A stretch of 24,441 nucleotides of DNA from CAZJDM01 sp964544765 (lineage in GTDB: Bacteria; Bdellovibrionota_B; Oligoflexia; CAYFLR01). A program made the position numbers and the translations under genes. The number at the start of each line of letters is the position of its first letter. Within the stretch, counting starts at the first letter, position 1. Positions 7,137 through 14,636 of the stretch are shown here, piece by piece. The notes under the pieces were generated by a model. It was not told where the DNA came from and searched no databases. It saw only the letters and a program-made list of their open reading frames with translations. Where the stretch lies: NCBI GenBank assembly GCA_964544765.1, contig CAZJDM010000056.1:1-24441 (forward strand). Reading direction: 5' to 3'.

Positions 7137-8559
7137 AGAGGAATACCAAACTGTAATAGGTCTCGAAATACATTGTCAGTTATCGACAATCACCAAAGCA
7201 TTTTGTCGTTGTGGTACCAAAGAGGGTCAAGCTCCCAATAGTCAAACTTGTCCAGTATGTCAAGGTTTACCAGGTGTCTTACCGGTTTTAAATAAAAAAG
7301 CGGTTGAATTTGCTATCCGCATGGGATTAGCAACTCGATGTCAAATAGCTAATAAATCAAGTTTTGCTCGGAAGAATTATTTTTATCCCGACATGCCGAA
7401 AGGATATCAGATAACTCAGTATGAGAAACCAATTTGTCAAAGTGGAGAGATTGTTTTACCTGATGGCAAATCAATAGGTATAAGTAGGATCCATTTAGAA
7501 GAAGATGCCGGTAAAAATCTTCATTATGATCAGTATAGCTTGGTAGATCTAAATAGGGCCGGAATTCCTCTTTTAGAAATTGTAAGCGATCCTGATATCA
7601 GGACACCCCATGAAGCGGAATTATATATGCGACAAATTCATAGTCTGGTTAGATATTTGGATATTTGTCAGGGCGATTTGGAAAAGGGGCATTTTAGATG
7701 TGATGCCAATGTTTCAATTAGAAACCCAGATGGCTCCTTGGGGATTAGAACGGAAGTGAAGAATGTCAATTCCTTTAATTATATTGAAAAAGCATTAACA
7801 GCGGAAATCAATAGACAGATCGAGTTGATAGGGTCTGGGCGGGCTGTTAGGCAAGAAACCAGAACCTATGATGAAAAAACTAATCAGACAGTTTTTATGC
7901 GTTTAAAAGAACAAGAGCATGATTATCGCTATTTCCCTGAACCTGATCTCCCTACTTTGGTTATTGATCAACAATGGATACAAAAGGTTGCAGCTGATTT
8001 ACCAGAATTACCAGAGAAAAAAATAAAAAGGTTTATTAATAAATATAAATTAAGAAAAGATGACGCGGTTCTATTATGTGTTAATAAACAAGTAGCAGAT
8101 TATTTTGAAAAAGTTGTTTCATATTGTAATAAGCCACCTTTGGTATGTAATTGGATGTTAGGAGAGATGTTTCGTTTGATGAATAAAACTAAAAGAGATT
8201 TTTTTCAAATTGTAATTTCACCTGCACAGTTAGCTGAATTGATTTTGATGATAGAGAATGGAATTATTTCCGGTAAAATAGGAAAGAATGTTTTAGAAAA
8301 AATGTTTGAAAGCGGGAAATCTCCTCGTAAGATTGTTAATTTAGAGGGATTGAACCAAATAAGTGATCAAGAAGTTCTAGATGAATTGATTGATAAAGTG
8401 CTTAATAATAATCAGAAGCAATTGGATTTGTATCGAAAAGGAAAAACCAACCTTTTTGATTTTTTTGTCGGGCAGGTGATGAAATTAAGTGATGGTAAAG
8501 CCAATCCTGCTTTGGTCCAAAAAATATTAAAAAGAAAATTGGACCAAGATAATTCATGA
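7093..8559 (+). CDS. gatB: Asp/Glu-tRNA(Asn/Gln) amidotransferase subunit B
   Basis: The tRNA-binding kinase/amidotransferase subunit that activates the misacylated Asp or Glu and amidates it with ammonia from GatA. Hallmarks are VIGLEIHCQL (21-30), a zinc site C38-C40 / C53-C56, YFYPDMPKGYQITQYE, HLEEDAGK (134-141), LLEIVSDPDIR (160-170), RCDANVS and RTEVKNVNS. The C-terminal ~150 residues form the helical and YqeY-like tail domain that contacts the tRNA; 488 aa is the normal length. The ATG at 7093 lies inside gatA, nine bases after AAGAGGAG (7076-7083), so the pair is probably translationally coupled. No later in-frame start precedes the conserved VIGLE. It is 32 bases before mtnA. Confidence 0.98.
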   Translation: MNEPPNGSTDIPLFREEYQTVIGLEIHCQLSTITKAFCRCGTKEGQAPNSQTCPVCQGLPGVLPVLNKKAVEFAIRMGLATRCQIANKSSFARKNYFYPDMPKGYQITQYEKPICQSGEIVLPDGKSIGISRIHLEEDAGKNLHYDQYSLVDLNRAGIPLLEIVSDPDIRTPHEAELYMRQIHSLVRYLDICQGDLEKGHFRCDANVSIRNPDGSLGIRTEVKNVNSFNYIEKALTAEINRQIELIGSGRAVRQETRTYDEKTNQTVFMRLKEQEHDYRYFPEPDLPTLVIDQQWIQKVAADLPELPEKKIKRFINKYKLRKDDAVLLCVNKQVADYFEKVVSYCNKPPLVCNWMLGEMFRLMNKTKRDFFQIVISPAQLAELILMIENGIISGKIGKNVLEKMFESGKSPRKIVNLEGLNQISDQEVLDELIDKVLNNNQKQLDLYRKGKTNLFDFFVGQVMKLSDGKANPALVQKILKRKLDQDNS

Positions 8560-8591
8560 AACATTCGGATAATTAACAGATAGGAAAAATT

Positions 8592-9644
8592 ATGATTGAA
8601 AGTCCGATTGAATGGCGAGAAAATTCGGTGGATGTATTAGATCAGCTGAAATTACCGAACGAAGAAATATGGGTTAATTGTGGAACGCATGAACAAGTTG
8701 GTGAAACTATAAGTAACATGCTGATAAGAGGTGCTCCCGCTATTGGTATTGCCGCAGCTTATGGACTAGCTCTTTTTGTCAAAAATTATGTTTTGAATAA
8801 AGGTAGTAGAGATAAATTTAAAACAGCTTTTGATGAAGCATCCGATTATATGGCCAAAACCCGACCAACCGCTGTTAACCTTTTTTGGGCCATTGATAGG
8901 ATAAAATCAGTTGCTATTGGGCAGTTTGATATGGGAATAAAATTGAATAAAATCGCCGCAAATGTTGTGACTGAAGCTATATTTATTCATAAAGATGACC
9001 TAGCCAGGTGCAAACAAATTGGCGAGTATGGAGCAAGAATGGTTTCAAAACCGACAACCTTCTTAACTCACTGTAACGCCGGTTTGTTAGCCACAGGAGG
9101 TTATGGTACAGCTCTGGGGGTAATACGTTCCTGCCATAAGAAAGGTTTGTTGAAGCAAGTTTATGCATCGGAAACCAGACCTTATTTACAAGGCGCTCGC
9201 TTGACATCATGGGAACTAATGCAAGATAAAATACCCACCACACTTATTACCGATAATATGGCTGGTTATATGTTTTCACAAGGTAAAATAGATGCTGTAG
9301 TTGTAGGCGCGGATAGGATAGCCGCTAATGGTGATGTAGCCAATAAAATAGGAACCTATACATTAGCTGTATTAGCTGATTTTCATGGAGTGCCTTTTTA
9401 TGTTGCTGCTCCTATTTCCACTTTTGATCTTGAATGTTCTTATGGGTCAGATATTAAAATTGAGCAACGTTCAAAGGAGGAATTAGTAAATATATATGGA
9501 AAACAAATAGCGCCAATAGATGTGCAAGTTGAAAACCCTGCTTTTGATGTTACCCCAAACAATTTGGTTTCTGCTATCATTACTGAGTTGGGAGTTATTG
9601 ACCGGCCTAATGAAGAAAAAATTGTTGAGCATGTAAAAGGATAG
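8592..9644 (+). CDS. mtnA: S-methyl-5-thioribose-1-phosphate isomerase
   Basis: Isomerises 5-methylthioribose-1-phosphate to 5-methylthioribulose-1-phosphate in the methionine salvage pathway; also related to eIF2B regulatory subunits. Evidence: LIRGAPAIGIAAAYG (44-58), the catalytic cysteine C161 in THCNAG, ETRPYLQGARLT (194-205) and the catalytic aspartate D241 in VGADRIAANGD. C161 and D241 match B. subtilis C160 and D240 within one residue. 350 aa is normal. TAGGAAA (8581-8587) supports the start. It sits in the gatCAB run, with no other methionine-salvage gene (mtnB, C, D, K, N or P) in the window, so salvage is either encoded elsewhere or only the isomerase step is kept. Confidence 0.96.
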   Translation: MIESPIEWRENSVDVLDQLKLPNEEIWVNCGTHEQVGETISNMLIRGAPAIGIAAAYGLALFVKNYVLNKGSRDKFKTAFDEASDYMAKTRPTAVNLFWAIDRIKSVAIGQFDMGIKLNKIAANVVTEAIFIHKDDLARCKQIGEYGARMVSKPTTFLTHCNAGLLATGGYGTALGVIRSCHKKGLLKQVYASETRPYLQGARLTSWELMQDKIPTTLITDNMAGYMFSQGKIDAVVVGADRIAANGDVANKIGTYTLAVLADFHGVPFYVAAPISTFDLECSYGSDIKIEQRSKEELVNIYGKQIAPIDVQVENPAFDVTPNNLVSAIITELGVIDRPNEEKIVEHVKG

Positions 9645-9646
9645 AG

Positions 9647-10885
9647 ATGACGAGATCTTCTGGAGACTCAATGATGAGGAAGGATATTGAAAGTAGAATC
9701 AATGTTTCTGAGTTAGATAGTTTTATACAGTCTTGTATAAAAAAAGAGATCTTTACCGATAGTCAGGTCGGAATATTGTATCAAAATAAAAAATGGGCTA
9801 AAGGATTTGGTTCGGCCAGTACTACTAAGCAAAAAGTGGTGTTTGATATTGCCTCTTTGTCCAAAATAGTATCCACCACGTATCAAGTAATGGATACCGT
9901 TAACAGAGGGATTTGGTCCTTAGATGATTTGCTGCCTGATTTACTAACATCCTGTCTTTTTAAGGTTGATTTTAAAAATCCAAATTTAGAAAAATTACTT
10001 AAAGAGAAATTATATTTAAAAGATAAAGAGGCAATATCAGTTAGACATTTACTATCTCATACTTCTGGTTTCAAGTGGCACCATCCTTTTTTTGAAAAGG
10101 GGATGAATAATTATCCCATAGATAATCATTGGCAGGATCAAAGAAGAAGAATTTTATTGGATGTCTTATCATTACCCATTGAATCTTTTCCTGGGCAAAA
10201 AAGGGTTTATTCAGACTTAGGTTTTATGGTGCTGGGAATTTTATTGGAGCTGACCTTTGATCAGACCTTGGATCAACTTTTTAAAAGTAGGGTAGCCGTT
10301 CCTCTAGGAATGTCTAATACTTTTTATCTACCTCAATCTCCTAATATTAGACCTCAATCTTCTAAACCTAGTTTTCCTAATACTATTGAAGATTCAGAGT
10401 TTAAGAATGATTACTTATATATTAAGACTGAGAAATGTCCCGATCGTCAATTTTTAGTTGAAGGAGCGGTTCATGATTTGAACTGTTATGTTTTTGGTGG
10501 AGTTGCGGGTCATGCCGGTCTTTTTGCTAACGCTCAAGATTTATTATTATATGCGGATGTGATTATTAAAACTTTCCATCATAATAAAGCGAATATTGTT
10601 GGAGACCCTTTAGATAGTGATATTTTACAATCATTTGTTGATCATAAACCTTACCCTCTTGGATTCGATACTATTTCAGGAGAGAATCCAGCCTGTGGTC
10701 AATATTTTTCTCCAAAGACTATTGGGCATTTGGGTTTTACGGGGACTTCTTTATGGGTCGATTTGAAAAAAGAACTGGCGATTGTTTTCTTGACTAATCG
10801 TGTCTATCCAAGTTGTGAAGACGATAGAATTAAGGAGATCCGTCCTGAATTGCACGATATTATAATGAAGCAATTAATATTTTAA
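9647..10885 (+). CDS. beta-lactamase/PBP-like serine hydrolase
   Basis: A 412-aa member of the class C beta-lactamase-like (PF00144-type) hydrolases. The three motifs are present: SxxK as S70-L-S-K73 in DIASLSKIVST, Y188-S-D190 in RVYSDLGFMVLG, and the third-box H361 in HLGFTGTSLW. GGVAGHAGLFA (284-294) is typical. There is no signal peptide, so the enzyme is probably cytosolic; many relatives are esterases or peptidases, not antibiotic-degrading enzymes. An extra S/P/N-rich segment lies at about 230-258. The ATG at 9647 is two bases after the mtnA stop, with AAGGA at 9636-9641; a second ATG at 9671 with TGGAGA ahead is possible. The substrate is unknown. Confidence 0.88.
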   Translation: MTRSSGDSMMRKDIESRINVSELDSFIQSCIKKEIFTDSQVGILYQNKKWAKGFGSASTTKQKVVFDIASLSKIVSTTYQVMDTVNRGIWSLDDLLPDLLTSCLFKVDFKNPNLEKLLKEKLYLKDKEAISVRHLLSHTSGFKWHHPFFEKGMNNYPIDNHWQDQRRRILLDVLSLPIESFPGQKRVYSDLGFMVLGILLELTFDQTLDQLFKSRVAVPLGMSNTFYLPQSPNIRPQSSKPSFPNTIEDSEFKNDYLYIKTEKCPDRQFLVEGAVHDLNCYVFGGVAGHAGLFANAQDLLLYADVIIKTFHHNKANIVGDPLDSDILQSFVDHKPYPLGFDTISGENPACGQYFSPKTIGHLGFTGTSLWVDLKKELAIVFLTNRVYPSCEDDRIKEIRPELHDIIMKQLIF

Positions 10886-10887
10886 GG

Positions 10888-10950
10888 ATCAAATTTTCAT
10901 AATAAGACTTACCGTGTTGTTTTTGCTTTTCATTATGAAATTGTCTTGAT
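10888..10950. repeat. interrupted inverted repeat after the serine hydrolase gene
   Basis: TTTCATAAT (10895-10903) and ATTATGAAA (10932-10940) are perfect complements, flanked by ATCAA (10888-10892) and TTGAT (10946-10950), around a 28-base loop. It could fold at the 3' end of the gatCAB-mtnA-hydrolase message, but it has no T tract, so I do not call it an intrinsic terminator. Confidence 0.4.
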
Positions 10951-11030
10951 ATGATGAGTGGGCTTGGGATTGGGGTTTTACTGTAACTATTAGTTTTTAA
11001 TAAGAAAACTTTCGTTAATATATTTCATAT

Positions 11031-11051
11031 ACGTAATACGTAATACTTAAT
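11031..11051 (+). repeat. 7-base tandem repeat upstream of trxA
   Basis: Three head-to-tail copies of a 7-mer: ACGTAAT, ACGTAAT, ACTTAAT. They lie directly before the trxA ribosome site. The rest of the spacer from the hydrolase stop (10886-11074) holds the inverted repeat above and no clear promoter. Confidence 0.75.
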
Positions 11052-11074
11052 ATTTATTGAAGGAGTATGTACAA

Positions 11075-11404
11075 ATGGCAGGAAACATTGTTACTTTGAC
11101 AAAAGATAATTTTGAAGCAGAAGTTCTAAATGAAAGAGAAAAACCCGTTTTGGTTGATTTTTGGGCTTCTTGGTGCGGTCCATGTAAAGCGTTAGCGCCT
11201 ATAATTGAAGAGGTAGCTGAAGTAATGGGATCACAAGTAAAAATAGCCAAACTTTCAACTGAAGATTGTCCAGATATAGCTGGTCAATATAATGTTATGA
11301 GTATCCCTACTTTAGTTATCTTTAAAAATGGCGAGGCTGTTGCCCGAGAAATCGGTTTACTACCTAAAGATCGACTGGAAAGTTTTATTAACGATCATAT
11401 ATAA
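11075..11404 (+). CDS. trxA: thioredoxin
   Basis: A 109-aa classical thioredoxin, the cytosolic dithiol reductant. The active site WCGPCK sits in VDFWASWCGPCKALAP, followed by the conserved cis-proline in MSIPTL and the C-terminal VAREIGLLPK helix. Instead of the usual GxxxK...L ending it finishes in FINDHI. I chose ATG 11075 with AAGGAG at 11060-11065; an in-frame TTG at 11057 would add six residues containing the ribosome site itself. The final codons and stop lie in the first copy of a 19-base tandem duplication. A terminator hairpin lies at 11465-11489. Monocistronic by context. Confidence 0.97.
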   Translation: MAGNIVTLTKDNFEAEVLNEREKPVLVDFWASWCGPCKALAPIIEEVAEVMGSQVKIAKLSTEDCPDIAGQYNVMSIPTLVIFKNGEAVAREIGLLPKDRLESFINDHI

Positions 11405-11423
11405 TATTAACGATCATACATAA
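11386..11423 (+). repeat. 19-base tandem duplication over the trxA stop codon
   Basis: Positions 11386-11404 and 11405-11423 are adjacent 19-base copies differing at one base (T versus C at the fifteenth position). The first copy encodes the last residues and the stop of thioredoxin. The second is untranslated. Confidence 0.9.
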
Positions 11424-11462
11424 TTAAGAATAATAGTTATTTTCTGATTTTCCTAGAACGGT

Positions 11463-11843
11463 TTAAAAGAGCCTCATTTCGGCTTTTTTATAGGAGAGTT
11501 CTGATCTTTTAGCTTCAAAAAGATTCTTATACGAATCATAACGAATTTTAAGTTTTTCTGTTTCGTAACGGCAATTGACGATTTTTTCTAAATGTTCAAT
11601 GTAAGCAGGATCGGTTTCAGATAAGCGACGGAGTTTAGCTTCCGAAAAGCTACCATCGTCAAAGCGATTCATAATTTTGGCTCGTATGGTTGACTTTAGG
11701 ATTTCCATCTTTTCCATTTCACGTTTTTTTTCTACAAATAAAAGACCCACTTCATTGGCTTTATGTACTATTTCTTCTAGGGAAAGAGCTTCGTGTTTGA
11801 TTGCCTCTTTTAAAGAGCGTTTTTTGTTAGGTTCTGTAAGCAT
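11463..11843 (-). CDS. small coiled-coil protein, unknown function
   Basis: A 126-aa, highly charged, almost wholly helical protein (K, E and R abundant, no proline after about residue 79, no signal peptide). Residues 1-35 form a basic helix region (SLKEAIKHEALSLEEIVHKAN), followed by a long coiled coil that ends in FEAKRSELSYKKAEMRLF. The ending resembles, from memory only, small helical proteins of unknown function found in phage and bacterial genomes; I cannot name a family. It lies 37 bases after mltG on the same strand and has no clear Shine-Dalgarno. Its last codons coincide with the trxA terminator hairpin. The long frame and neighbours in the same direction support a real gene. Confidence 0.72.
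   Translation of the reverse strand: MLTEPNKKRSLKEAIKHEALSLEEIVHKANEVGLLFVEKKREMEKMEILKSTIRAKIMNRFDDGSFSEAKLRRLSETDPAYIEHLEKIVNCRYETEKLKIRYDSYKNLFEAKRSELSYKKAEMRLF
11465..11489 (+). terminator. intrinsic terminator of trxA, overlapping the convergent gene
   Basis: AAAAGAGCC (11465-11473), loop TCATTTC, GGCTTTTTT (11481-11489): an eight-pair stem with one G-U pair and a T run, about 60 bases after the trxA stop. The same bases encode the last eight codons of the minus-strand gene. Read on the minus strand it also ends in TTTT, so it may act in both directions. Confidence 0.7.
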
Positions 11844-11880
11844 AAAATTGAATAATTCTTTATTTATTTTTAGTTAATTT

Positions 11881-12966
11881 TTACAATCTATTGTTATTTG
11901 AAGACAGCCCTTGTTTTTTCTTTAACATCATGGATTTCTTTTTTTCTTGCATTTTTAACCGGAAGCTCCGATCTTGTTGATACTTCCTAACATATTTTTG
12001 ATGTTGAGAAAAGGATTTAGAGAAGATATGAGTACCGTCATTTTTGGCAACAAAATAAAGTAATTTGGTTTTATCAGGAAAAATTGCCGCTTCAATAGAT
12101 TCTATACCGGGGTTGGCAATCGGACCGGGAGGAATACCTTTAATTTTATAAGTGTTGTATGGATTAAAGGTTTGAAGATCCTTTTTGGTTAGGTTGCCAT
12201 TGAAATTATTAATACCATAAATAACGGTAGGGTCCATTTGCAGGCGCATATTACGTTTTAATCGATTAAAGATAACAGAAGAAATCTTTTTTCGCTCTTC
12301 AGGGACAGAGGTTTCTTTTTCAATTATTGACGCAATGGTAATAATTTTTTCTAACGAGTAGGGACTTTTTTCTATGTCTTTTTTGAAAGGTTTTATTTTA
12401 TGAAAAAAGGAGGAAATCATCATATCTATAATTTCTTTGGGGGTTGCATTTTCATGTATGCGATAAGTGTCTGGAAAAAGATAACCCTCCATAGTTTTTC
12501 CTTTGATCGAGAGGTCTTGCCAATAACGTTTTTCATAAGCCAATTGGATGAATTCGTTTTTATCCGGGATTATATTGGCGTCTTGGAGTAATTCAGCAAT
12601 TTGTTTGATTGAGTAGCCTTCTGGAATGGTAAAAACTACTTCCTTAGCAATGGGATTTAATAAGTGTTCCAGAATTAAAGGGGGTGTCATACCGGTATTT
12701 AATTTGAAATAACCGGCTTTTACTCGGTTTTGTTTACCCTTTAAAACTGCTAATAATTTGAAATAGTTGGTATTAGTAATGAGTCCTAATTTTTCTAGAT
12801 TATTACATATTTGGTTTAATGATGATCCTTTAGTAATAGTTAATTCAAATTCTTGAAGGGAAGCTGAAGGAGCTGAATTGATGAAGATCAAAAAAGAAAT
12901 TACATGGAATAAAACAAACAAAAGAGGTAGAGAGATAATGATTATTGAGATATTTTTTTTCGACAT
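11881..12966 (-). CDS. mltG: endolytic murein transglycosylase MltG (YceG-like)
   Basis: Cleaves nascent peptidoglycan strands near the inner membrane and is thought to set glycan length. One N-terminal membrane anchor (about 7-29) is followed by a periplasmic LysM-like part and the catalytic domain. Signatures are FTIPEGYSIKQIA (112-124), MEGYLFPDTYRI (159-170), IASIIEKETSVPEER with the acidic EKE at 216-218 that includes the expected catalytic glutamate, LQMDPTVIYG, YNTYKIKGIPPGPIANPG and the closing FVAKNDGTHIFSKSFSQH. 361 aa is normal. The extra C-terminal tail (RLKMQEKKKSMMLKKKQG, then Asn-rich) is basic and poorly conserved. It lies in a minus-strand run between the RfaY-like kinase and the coiled-coil gene. 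Confidence 0.96.
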   Translation of the reverse strand: MSKKNISIIIISLPLLFVLFHVISFLIFINSAPSASLQEFELTITKGSSLNQICNNLEKLGLITNTNYFKLLAVLKGKQNRVKAGYFKLNTGMTPPLILEHLLNPIAKEVVFTIPEGYSIKQIAELLQDANIIPDKNEFIQLAYEKRYWQDLSIKGKTMEGYLFPDTYRIHENATPKEIIDMMISSFFHKIKPFKKDIEKSPYSLEKIITIASIIEKETSVPEERKKISSVIFNRLKRNMRLQMDPTVIYGINNFNGNLTKKDLQTFNPYNTYKIKGIPPGPIANPGIESIEAAIFPDKTKLLYFVAKNDGTHIFSKSFSQHQKYVRKYQQDRSFRLKMQEKKKSMMLKKKQGLSSNNNRL

Positions 12967-13000
12967 ACTTTAAAATTAAAACTATCAAATTAAAAAAAGT

Positions 13001-13031
13001 AAAAAAGCCAAAACTGATTTGTGAACATCAG
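13001..13031 (-). terminator. weak hairpin plus T-rich tract before mltG
   Basis: On the minus strand CTGAT (plus 13027-13031) and ATCAG (plus 13014-13018) form a 5-bp stem with an 8-base loop, followed by TTTTGGCTTTTTT. A TATAAT (plus 13036-13041, minus strand) sits just upstream. This may be a leaky terminator between the RfaY-like gene and mltG, or part of the mltG leader. Confidence 0.3.
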
Positions 13032-13044
13032 GAGTATTATATCC

Positions 13045-13797
13045 TTAATTTTTATTAGAGAAAACCTTTATCAAAAACATCATAATTTTTCGTTTAGTTT
13101 CGCGGTAACGTCTAGCGGATTGTACTAAAAAATTGGCAATTTTAAAAATAAAAGGCTGATAATCAGGTAATATTCCGGGAGTGCTTTTTTCTAATAGAGC
13201 TAAATCTATTGCTTTTAAAAGAGCATTATTGCTTTTTTTAATTTTAGATAAATCCAAAATAAATGCTTTTTGATCAGTACATAGAAAATTGTAGATATGG
13301 GGATCTCCGTGAACAAAACCAAAACTATGGAGCTTAGATAATGAGTCTAACAGCATGTACCTATTTGGGTTTGAACATACTTTTCCAAAAATTCTAGTGG
13401 CAACAAATCTAGATTCTATCAAGAACCCATATTTTCTACGCTCGCTGTATAGAACCGGTTCCGCTACAGGGAGATTTTTACTCAATAAATCAAGGGAGTT
13501 AGTAAAATCTCGTTTAGCTTCGCTGTCTCTTATAGGTGATATTATTCTTTGCCATAAATTTCGATCCTTTTGAGTAGGATTTTTTACAACCAACGATTGT
13601 TCTTTAAAAGTAAAGGTAGACAAAGAACTTTTGTCATTGTGACATTTGATTTTGGATGCCGAATTCATGGCTCGCCAAAAATGGGCAATATCTGTTATTT
13701 TATCTTCCCAATAAGGCGCGATATATATGGTCCAATCTTGATAATAAATAGGTCGTGTGATAATATTTCTCGCTATGATATTGTTTAAAAGAACCAT
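13045..13797 (-). CDS. RfaY/WaaY-like LPS core kinase (protein-kinase fold)
   Basis: About 250 aa with a minimal kinase fold. Numbered from an upstream in-frame TTG at 13809, the catalytic loop is VHGDPHIYNFL (166-176), with D169 as the base and N174 as a metal ligand, and the DFG-equivalent is ILDLSK (D186). K76 in SLVVK is a candidate ATP-binding lysine. The HGDPHxxNF...IIDLS pattern, followed by KKS and KAIDLALLEK, is very close to E. coli heptose-II kinase RfaY (SGDPHKGNF, IIDLSGKR). So phosphorylation of an LPS core sugar is the best guess. Alternatives are other small sugar or aminoglycoside kinases. ATG 13797 was preferred to the TTG, which lacks a ribosome site, but neither is strong. 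First gene of the mltG run. Confidence 0.72.
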   Translation of the reverse strand: MVLLNNIIARNIITRPIYYQDWTIYIAPYWEDKITDIAHFWRAMNSASKIKCHNDKSSLSTFTFKEQSLVVKNPTQKDRNLWQRIISPIRDSEAKRDFTNSLDLLSKNLPVAEPVLYSERRKYGFLIESRFVATRIFGKVCSNPNRYMLLDSLSKLHSFGFVHGDPHIYNFLCTDQKAFILDLSKIKKSNNALLKAIDLALLEKSTPGILPDYQPFIFKIANFLVQSARRYRETKRKIMMFLIKVFSNKN

Positions 13798-13887
13798 GGC
13801 TTCAACCAATTATCTTTTCTTTTTATAAGATAGTTGCATAAATACAAGTATAATTTAATGTTTTAAGATGATATTTGATTAATAATC

Positions 13888-13918
13888 ACTACTTCAGTTT
13901 AAAGAGGTAGTAGGTAGT
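13888..13918 (+). repeat. hairpin and 7-base tandem repeat upstream of the adenosyltransferase gene
   Basis: AGGTAGT is repeated head to tail at 13905-13918. ACTACTTC (13888-13895) can pair with GAGGTAGT (13904-13911), with one G-U, around an 8-base loop. There is no T tract. It lies in the leader 18 bases before the start codon and could affect translation; it is far too small for a cobalamin riboswitch. Confidence 0.45.
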
Positions 13919-13935
13919 AAGATGTAAGGATTTAA

Positions 13936-14610
13936 ATGACAATTACAAAATCATTAATATCAACTAAAAAAGGCGATCAAGGGTACACAACTTCTTTAGG
14001 GGGAGATAAACTACTTAAGTCAGATATTATTATGGAGTGTGTTGGAAGCTTAGATGAGCTTAGAGCTTGTTTGGGTTTAATTCGTAATACTATACAGGAT
14101 ACAGCCAATCTAGCGAATATTTCCTCGGATGATAATAATAATAAAGGACAACCAAAATTAAATTTAAAAAATTTCAATGTATTTGGCCTATTAGAGATTA
14201 TAGACTGGATCACTAAGATGCTTATTTTAATAGGCTCTGCTTGTAGTGATCCTGAAAATAAAAATCGTAAATTACAGCAATATCAATTAACTTCACAGCA
14301 TTTAGAGATTATAGAAAAATGGCAGCGCAAGTTAGAAAAAGAGATTACGATGCCTAAACAATTTATTTTGTCAGCGACGACTTCCTTATCTGCCCAGATT
14401 GATAGTTCTTGTACCTTAACTAGAAAAGCAGAAAGAAGGTTAATTCAATTGAAAGCAAAATATTCGTCTTTTCAAGGGGATGTTATTATGGCCTTTATAA
14501 ATCGTTTAAGTGATTTTCTCTTTGTTTTGGCCAGGTTTGCAGAAGCTGGTAATTATAGAGTAATGGATTATCGAAATATTAATGATCTAAAAACGGACAT
14601 AGGGTTATAA
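13936..14610 (+). CDS. PduO-type cob(I)alamin adenosyltransferase
   Basis: Transfers the adenosyl group of ATP to cob(I)alamin to make coenzyme B12. The N-terminus STKKGDQGYTTSLGG (9-23) is the ATP-binding TKxGDxGxT signature, followed by CVGSLDELRACLGL (35-48). The C-terminal half has CTLTRKAERR, matching the conserved R-x-x-E-R helix, and FINRLSDFLFVLAR. All are PduO/MMAB features. It is 224 aa, slightly longer than the ~190-aa core because of an Asn/Lys-rich loop at about 62-82, encoded partly by an (AAT)n tract at 14131-14144. AAGGA (13926-13930) supports the start. No B12-dependent enzyme is nearby. The membrane-protein gene follows after 26 bases, perhaps co-transcribed. Confidence 0.92.
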   Translation: MTITKSLISTKKGDQGYTTSLGGDKLLKSDIIMECVGSLDELRACLGLIRNTIQDTANLANISSDDNNNKGQPKLNLKNFNVFGLLEIIDWITKMLILIGSACSDPENKNRKLQQYQLTSQHLEIIEKWQRKLEKEITMPKQFILSATTSLSAQIDSSCTLTRKAERRLIQLKAKYSSFQGDVIMAFINRLSDFLFVLARFAEAGNYRVMDYRNINDLKTDIGL

Positions 14611-14636
14611 CTCACTATTATAATGGGGGAATTTGC

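Noticed and set aside
8983..9243. Minus-strand frame inside mtnA
   Set aside because: It lies wholly antisense to a clearly conserved gene and has no family features or ribosome site.
13355..13788. Two plus-strand frames within the RfaY-like gene
   Set aside because: They are antisense shadows of a gene with clear kinase motifs on the minus strand.
13861..13935. Cobalamin riboswitch upstream of the adenosyltransferase gene
   Set aside because: The spacer is too short for the ~200-base element, and no B12-box-like conserved sequence is visible; only a small hairpin is present.
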